Part shown: positions 60,243 to 64,000 of the stretch, piece by piece
Layout: every line of letters begins with the position of its first letter
How positions within the stretch are numbered: position 1 is the stretch's first letter
NCBI RefSeq assembly: GCF_018687715.1
Contig: NC_056752.1
Location: 50,562,653-50,626,652 of the forward strand
Length of the DNA: 64,000 bases
Origin: Carya illinoinensis
Taxonomy: Eukaryota; Streptophyta; Magnoliopsida; Fagales; Juglandaceae
Reading direction: 5' to 3'
The notes under the pieces: generated by a model
Database searches by the model: none
The model's input: only the letters and a program-made list of their open reading frames with translations
What the model was told of the DNA's origin: nothing
Translations under genes and position numbers: made by a program

Positions 60243-61139
60243 TGATCATTAATTGTGTAAGAGATAAAATCAAATCAAGTGTTTGATTTGATTATTATAT
60301 TTTATATATCAACAAGTCTTGTATGTATTCGTAATTATCATGACATTTATCTCTCATTTTATATAATTTGAACCTATGTTTTGTCTTCAATATATTCGGA
60401 ATAACAATACATTGTTATTTCGTTATATTTGGGACCCGACCATGTGAGTAGAAGTCCAATCGTATCCTAAAATGAAGATGTCTTGTCTTCAATTTTACCT
60501 CATATAATCACGTTAGGGTCTTTTTGGCACGACCTTCAAGTGGGTCCACTTCTTCCTCTATAAATTTGAAATCAAAGACTTGTTAATCATTATAAAGATA
60601 AAGCTTCATCAGACATACCATTCACTATGCAAGGTATGATTAGCTTACAGGTGAGCATCACGTGACACGTGGGATTCACTTTTATTAGTTTAGAACTTAG
60701 CTGGAGTCAACAACAAGCCGTGGAAAGAGGGAAAATTATAAAAGTATTAACTATTTATCATTTTTATAATTATTTTTTTAATCAGATGATATAATTATAC
60801 GAGTTAATTATAAAATAATTATAAATATATAAAATAAAAAAAGGCTGCCACATGTCCATCTGTACGGTCCGAAGCCTAAACATAAACCACTCTCCTTTCC
60901 CGAACGTGAATGGCACTCATTCAATCATTCTTGAATGTACGGCTCAGAGTACACCACGGTCTCCCAAAGGGCCCACGACACCCTCTCTTTCGGCTACCAT
61001 TCAATAGTATTCATGATAAAACATAAAGTTTCGAGAGAACTGCAATCTGTTGAGAAGAAATACTTTTGTCTCGAGGGATACGGAAATTTTCATCAGAGCA
61101 GTGGCAACGTGTTTATGTCTGAGTTAGAAAGTATGGTGG
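60243..61139. other. 3' flank of phosphatase copy 2, no gene
   Basis: No coding region supported. A 69-residue open frame at 60,935-61,144 has no family resemblance. It lies directly before the LINE remnant. Confidence 0.4.
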
Positions 61140-62037
61140 CTTGATTTTGATGGGGGTCAGGAAGGTATTAAGAAAATAATTTATTGGCTAAGTTGGCAAC
61201 ACATGTGAATTTAAGTTTAAGGGAATGTTGGGCTTTAGGGATTTTTGATAACTTTTAATGATGCTTTTTTGGCAAAATAAAGGTGACATGAAGACACTTT
61301 ATTGCATCGGATTTACAAAGTTAAGTATTTTTCAAATTGGTGTTTTTTTACTCATCTTTAGGTACAAGTCTATTATATGTATGGAGGGAAATTTGGGAAG
61401 TCAAGTTTTTGTTATTTCAAGGATATCAATGGAGGGTTGTGAATGACACATCAATTAAGATATGAGAAGATGAATGGATTCCCAGGCATCAAGTTCTGAA
61501 TAAAAAATTGTTATTGACATAGAGATATAATGATGATGATATAGTGACATCTCTTATTGATAGAGGTATGACGTGATGGAATGTTGACAAAGTTAGATCT
61601 CTCTTTAATTTAAGTGTAATAGCGGATATTCTCAAAATTTTCATAAGTTCAGGAGCACATGTAGATAAGTGAATCTAGAAATATGAAAGAAATGACACTT
61701 TTAGTGTAAAAAGTGATCATTCTCTGATCTACATAAAGTAGGTGTAGGAGCAATTTTAAGAGATGAGCATGAAAATGTGGTGATGACTACTAGAAAAACT
61801 GAAAATGAAGTCTTTGATCCTGAATCTATCAAGCTACTTACAATGTTTAGACGCTTGTAGCTATGTGCTCACTTGGGTTTCTTTAATCTTATTCTTAAAA
61901 GTGATAGCTTGTTGGTGGTGTGGGTTTTACGAGAGAATAAGTCTCTTTTGCATGTCTTGGGAATCTTATGTATGAAGTGCAATCACTATTGCATCTCTTT
62001 ACTAAATACAAGGTTCAACATGTACAAAGGATGAGAA
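61140..62037 (+). pseudogene. LINE (non-LTR retrotransposon) remnant, 3' part
   Basis: Read in shifting frames, the sequence resembles the C-terminal part of plant L1-type reverse transcriptase proteins: a KKIIYWLSWQ-like piece near 61,170, then DTSIKIWEDEWIPRHQVLN (about 61,447-61,500), VTSLIDRG, WNVDKVRSLFNLS, and FSVKSDHSL (about 61,701-61,730). An RNase H-like end follows: GVGAILRDEHENVV (about 61,740-61,785) and LILKSDSLLVVWVLRE (about 61,890-61,940). Stops and frameshifts occur throughout. It is cut off at the right by the candidate LTR. Confidence 0.65.
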
Positions 62038-62452
62038 TGTAAGAGTTTTATTTAAACTCTATGTCCCACACACCCATCTTAATAGAATTTGAAATAGCTC
62101 AAGTCTATCAGATTAAAGATGAGTGATAACGGGATAACAGAAATCCTAAGAGATAAGATTAAAACTCTATCTCTAATTATAGTCAGATACAAACTCTTAG
62201 ATTTCTTGATGGTCAGAAATCAAAAATAGCACTGAGAGATTAAAGGGTTCTCACCTACAACATTAGAGTGCCTTTTGCCATCGTGAGACACTTGTGAGGC
62301 GAAGTTGCTAGGGTGATCCTTCTCTCATAGCCAGATTTAATTCTTCATCAAACTGATGGAGAAAGGTACGTATTTATTTATTACTGTTTATTATTGTGGA
62401 TCATATGAAATCGAAGATCCGTTTATTAATGTTCATGTTAAAATATTTAACA
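62038..62452 (+). repeat. Candidate 5' LTR of an element leaving the window
   Basis: Placed by the primer-binding site that follows: the sequence ends TTTAACA two bases before it. TGTAAGAG at 62,038 is a possible start, giving 415 bp between TG and CA. The LINE remnant breaks off here, which fits an insertion point. The second LTR would be outside the window, so neither LTR identity nor target duplication can be checked. Confidence 0.45.
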
Positions 62453-62454
62453 TG

Positions 62455-62466
62455 TGGTATCAGAGC
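62455..62466 (+). other. Retrotransposon primer-binding site
   Basis: TGGTATCAGAGC, a perfect 12-base complement to the 3' end of plant initiator methionine tRNA, the usual primer of Ty1/copia and many other plant LTR elements. It tells that an element oriented rightward begins just to the left. Confidence 0.7.
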
Positions 62467-64000
62467 ATTAGGTTATAGATTTTTTATGATCTCGATATAA
62501 TATTACAGATGCCGTATATCTCTTTAATATTTCTTTCGGTTGTGAAAGATAAAAATACACACTGTTTTGTCCCGATAATATGCATCCATCTGCTACGCCA
62601 CACATATGCATAAAATTATAATTTGATTCTGCATATGTATTATTATCGAACTGGTATTCATGATCTGTATATGAAATATATATATGTGTGTGTGTGTGAA
62701 ATTGCACATGTGAACTTCTGTATGCATTTGAATTGCTCCCAAAATTTTAGAAACTCTAAACTGTTCTTTGATTAAAACGAATGATATTGTTTTCGGGTTT
62801 ATTAAAAAAAAAAAAAAAAAAAAAAGAACACAAATCTGGCCGTTGGGTCTAGTTTTACCACCGTGTGTGTGGTGGCCGTGGCTCTCATCGGCTGAGGGAG
62901 GTCAAGCGCCAGGAGGAGGTTGAGCTCCTCCTTGTCGGCGTCTCTGTAATGGCGGCAGAGGGCTCCATAGCCCACTACCGAGGTGTTTTCATGGTTATTA
63001 AAAAATAATAATAATAATAATAAAATAAAATAAAATAAAAGGGGGAAAGTGGAGGTGGACCTCGGCGGCGGGAGGAGGTTGCGGATACCATGCCGTCTTC
63101 TCCCTGCCAGCAAGGACCACCATTGAAGATGCCATGAAGACTCGGCATTGAAGGAAACGACACTATGTGCATTTTGATGGAAACGGCGCTGTGTGTATAT
63201 GAGGAAGAAGAAAAGAAATCTGTAGGGTTTTATTGTGAAAAGCATAAGTGATTGAGTTTTGGGCTGGGCTGTGGGCTTCGGCCCAGTACATTCAATGAAC
63301 TGATTTATGCTATCTGGACTGTGAGTCGACTGGGCTAGGGCCAGTCTGAGAGAAAAGAAGCAATCGGGCCTATGGGCCACATCAGTGGCCCCAGCCCAAT
63401 AAAAGAACAAAAGAACAAAAAAAAAAAAAAATGGAGAGCAACCGGGCCTGTACAGTACCTCCGGCCCAAGTCAACATATCCAATTGACTTGGTCTCGGAC
63501 CGGATTGCTGAACCGGTCCGGTTCAGACCCTGACCGGACCGGACCGGTCAGATTTATAAATAAAAAAAAAAAAAAAAAAAAGGAGGAGTCCGAATTTTAT
63601 TTATTTATTTATATATACATGTTATTATTGTTATTTACATGTATGAAAATTTATTATTGATAAATTTATATGCATGTTATTATTGTTAAGTACATGTAAT
63701 AAATTTTATTAAATGTCATGTGCATGTTATTATTACATACATAAAATACATATATGAATTGGCTCTTATTATCATGCTATATATAATTATTTATCCAATA
63801 TGGACAAGTGATTTTCATCAAAATTAAAGAAAAACTTGGTTGCCCAAAGGTACAAGATTTTCTTCAATTTAGGTGAACAATCATTTAAATTCCATAGTAA
63901 GGTGGATATGATAGAGTGAACAATTTTGTGTGTCAAGATCTACTCCCAAAGGAGAATCTTGATGATACTACTAGTTCATCTATCAAATTAAGGTTGGAGT
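62467..64000 (+). mobile_element. Internal region of an LTR element, mostly non-coding
   Basis: Downstream of the primer site are 1.5 kb without a recognisable gag or pol. A GC-richer part (62,830-63,550) has runs of GGGCTGGGCTGTGGGCTTCGG and CCGGTCCGGTTCAG-type motifs, A-runs at 62,804-62,825, 63,418-63,431 and 63,560-63,580, and AT-rich DNA to the end. A 202-residue open frame on the minus strand (62,802-63,410) starts and ends in these repeats and is not credible as a gene. A large non-coding element or a long leader before gag both fit. Confidence 0.4.

Noticed and set aside
62802..63410. 202-residue open frame on the minus strand
   Set aside because: It begins and ends in homopolymer runs, is biased towards repeated Phe/Leu/Tyr from A/T tracts, and lies within a non-coding retroelement interior.

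Overview
This is plant nuclear DNA from a eudicot. The genes have many short exons and GT-AG introns, the proteins are plant or organelle-targeted types, AT-rich intergenic DNA predominates, and miniature inverted-repeat transposons, a SINE, a Ty1/copia element and LINE remains are all present. Repeats carrying CTCATCTCATCTC runs are common in Fagales (walnut, hickory, oak), so a member of that order is my best guess, but it is only a guess. No rRNA or tRNA genes, CRISPR arrays or bacterial features were seen.

Layout. 0-3 kb is gene-free, probably old retroelement DNA. 3-6.6 kb holds several foldback elements and the upstream region of a five-exon GDSL esterase/lipase (6.6-8.1 kb, +). A four-exon coiled-coil protein of the CHUP1/AR791 family lies at 9.9-13.0 kb (-). 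13-16.3 kb is AT-rich DNA with a Tourist-like MITE. An intronless geranylgeranyl-reductase (CHLP) paralogue (16.8-18.2 kb, -) stands head to head with a 15-exon organellar RadA/Sms gene (18.6-29.0 kb, +), sharing about 450 bp of upstream DNA. A Ty1/copia element with matching target-site duplications occupies 31.26-36.85 kb (-). The 13-exon gene for mitochondrial processing peptidase subunit alpha follows at 37.1-42.4 kb (+). Two tandemly duplicated three-exon class-B acid phosphatase/vegetative-storage-type genes lie at 47.7-48.7 kb and 58.5-60.2 kb (+), separated by about 10 kb of MITE-rich DNA. The right end has a decayed LINE (61.1-62.0 kb) cut by the 5' end of another LTR element that runs out of the window.

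I rebuilt the exon structures by hand from splice sites and reading-frame continuity. Each of the seven gene models gives a coding length divisible by three.

The genes do not form one pathway. CHLP, the CHUP1-like protein and possibly RadA concern plastids, while MPP-alpha and possibly RadA concern mitochondria. The most unusual structure is inside the copia element. On the strand opposite to gag-pol, in place of the distal half of the reverse transcriptase, there is a compact unit with a TATA box, a coiled-coil reading frame broken by one stop, and a poly(A) signal. The LTRs of this element are still about 96% alike although its gag and pol are wrecked, which suggests it moved with borrowed enzymes.
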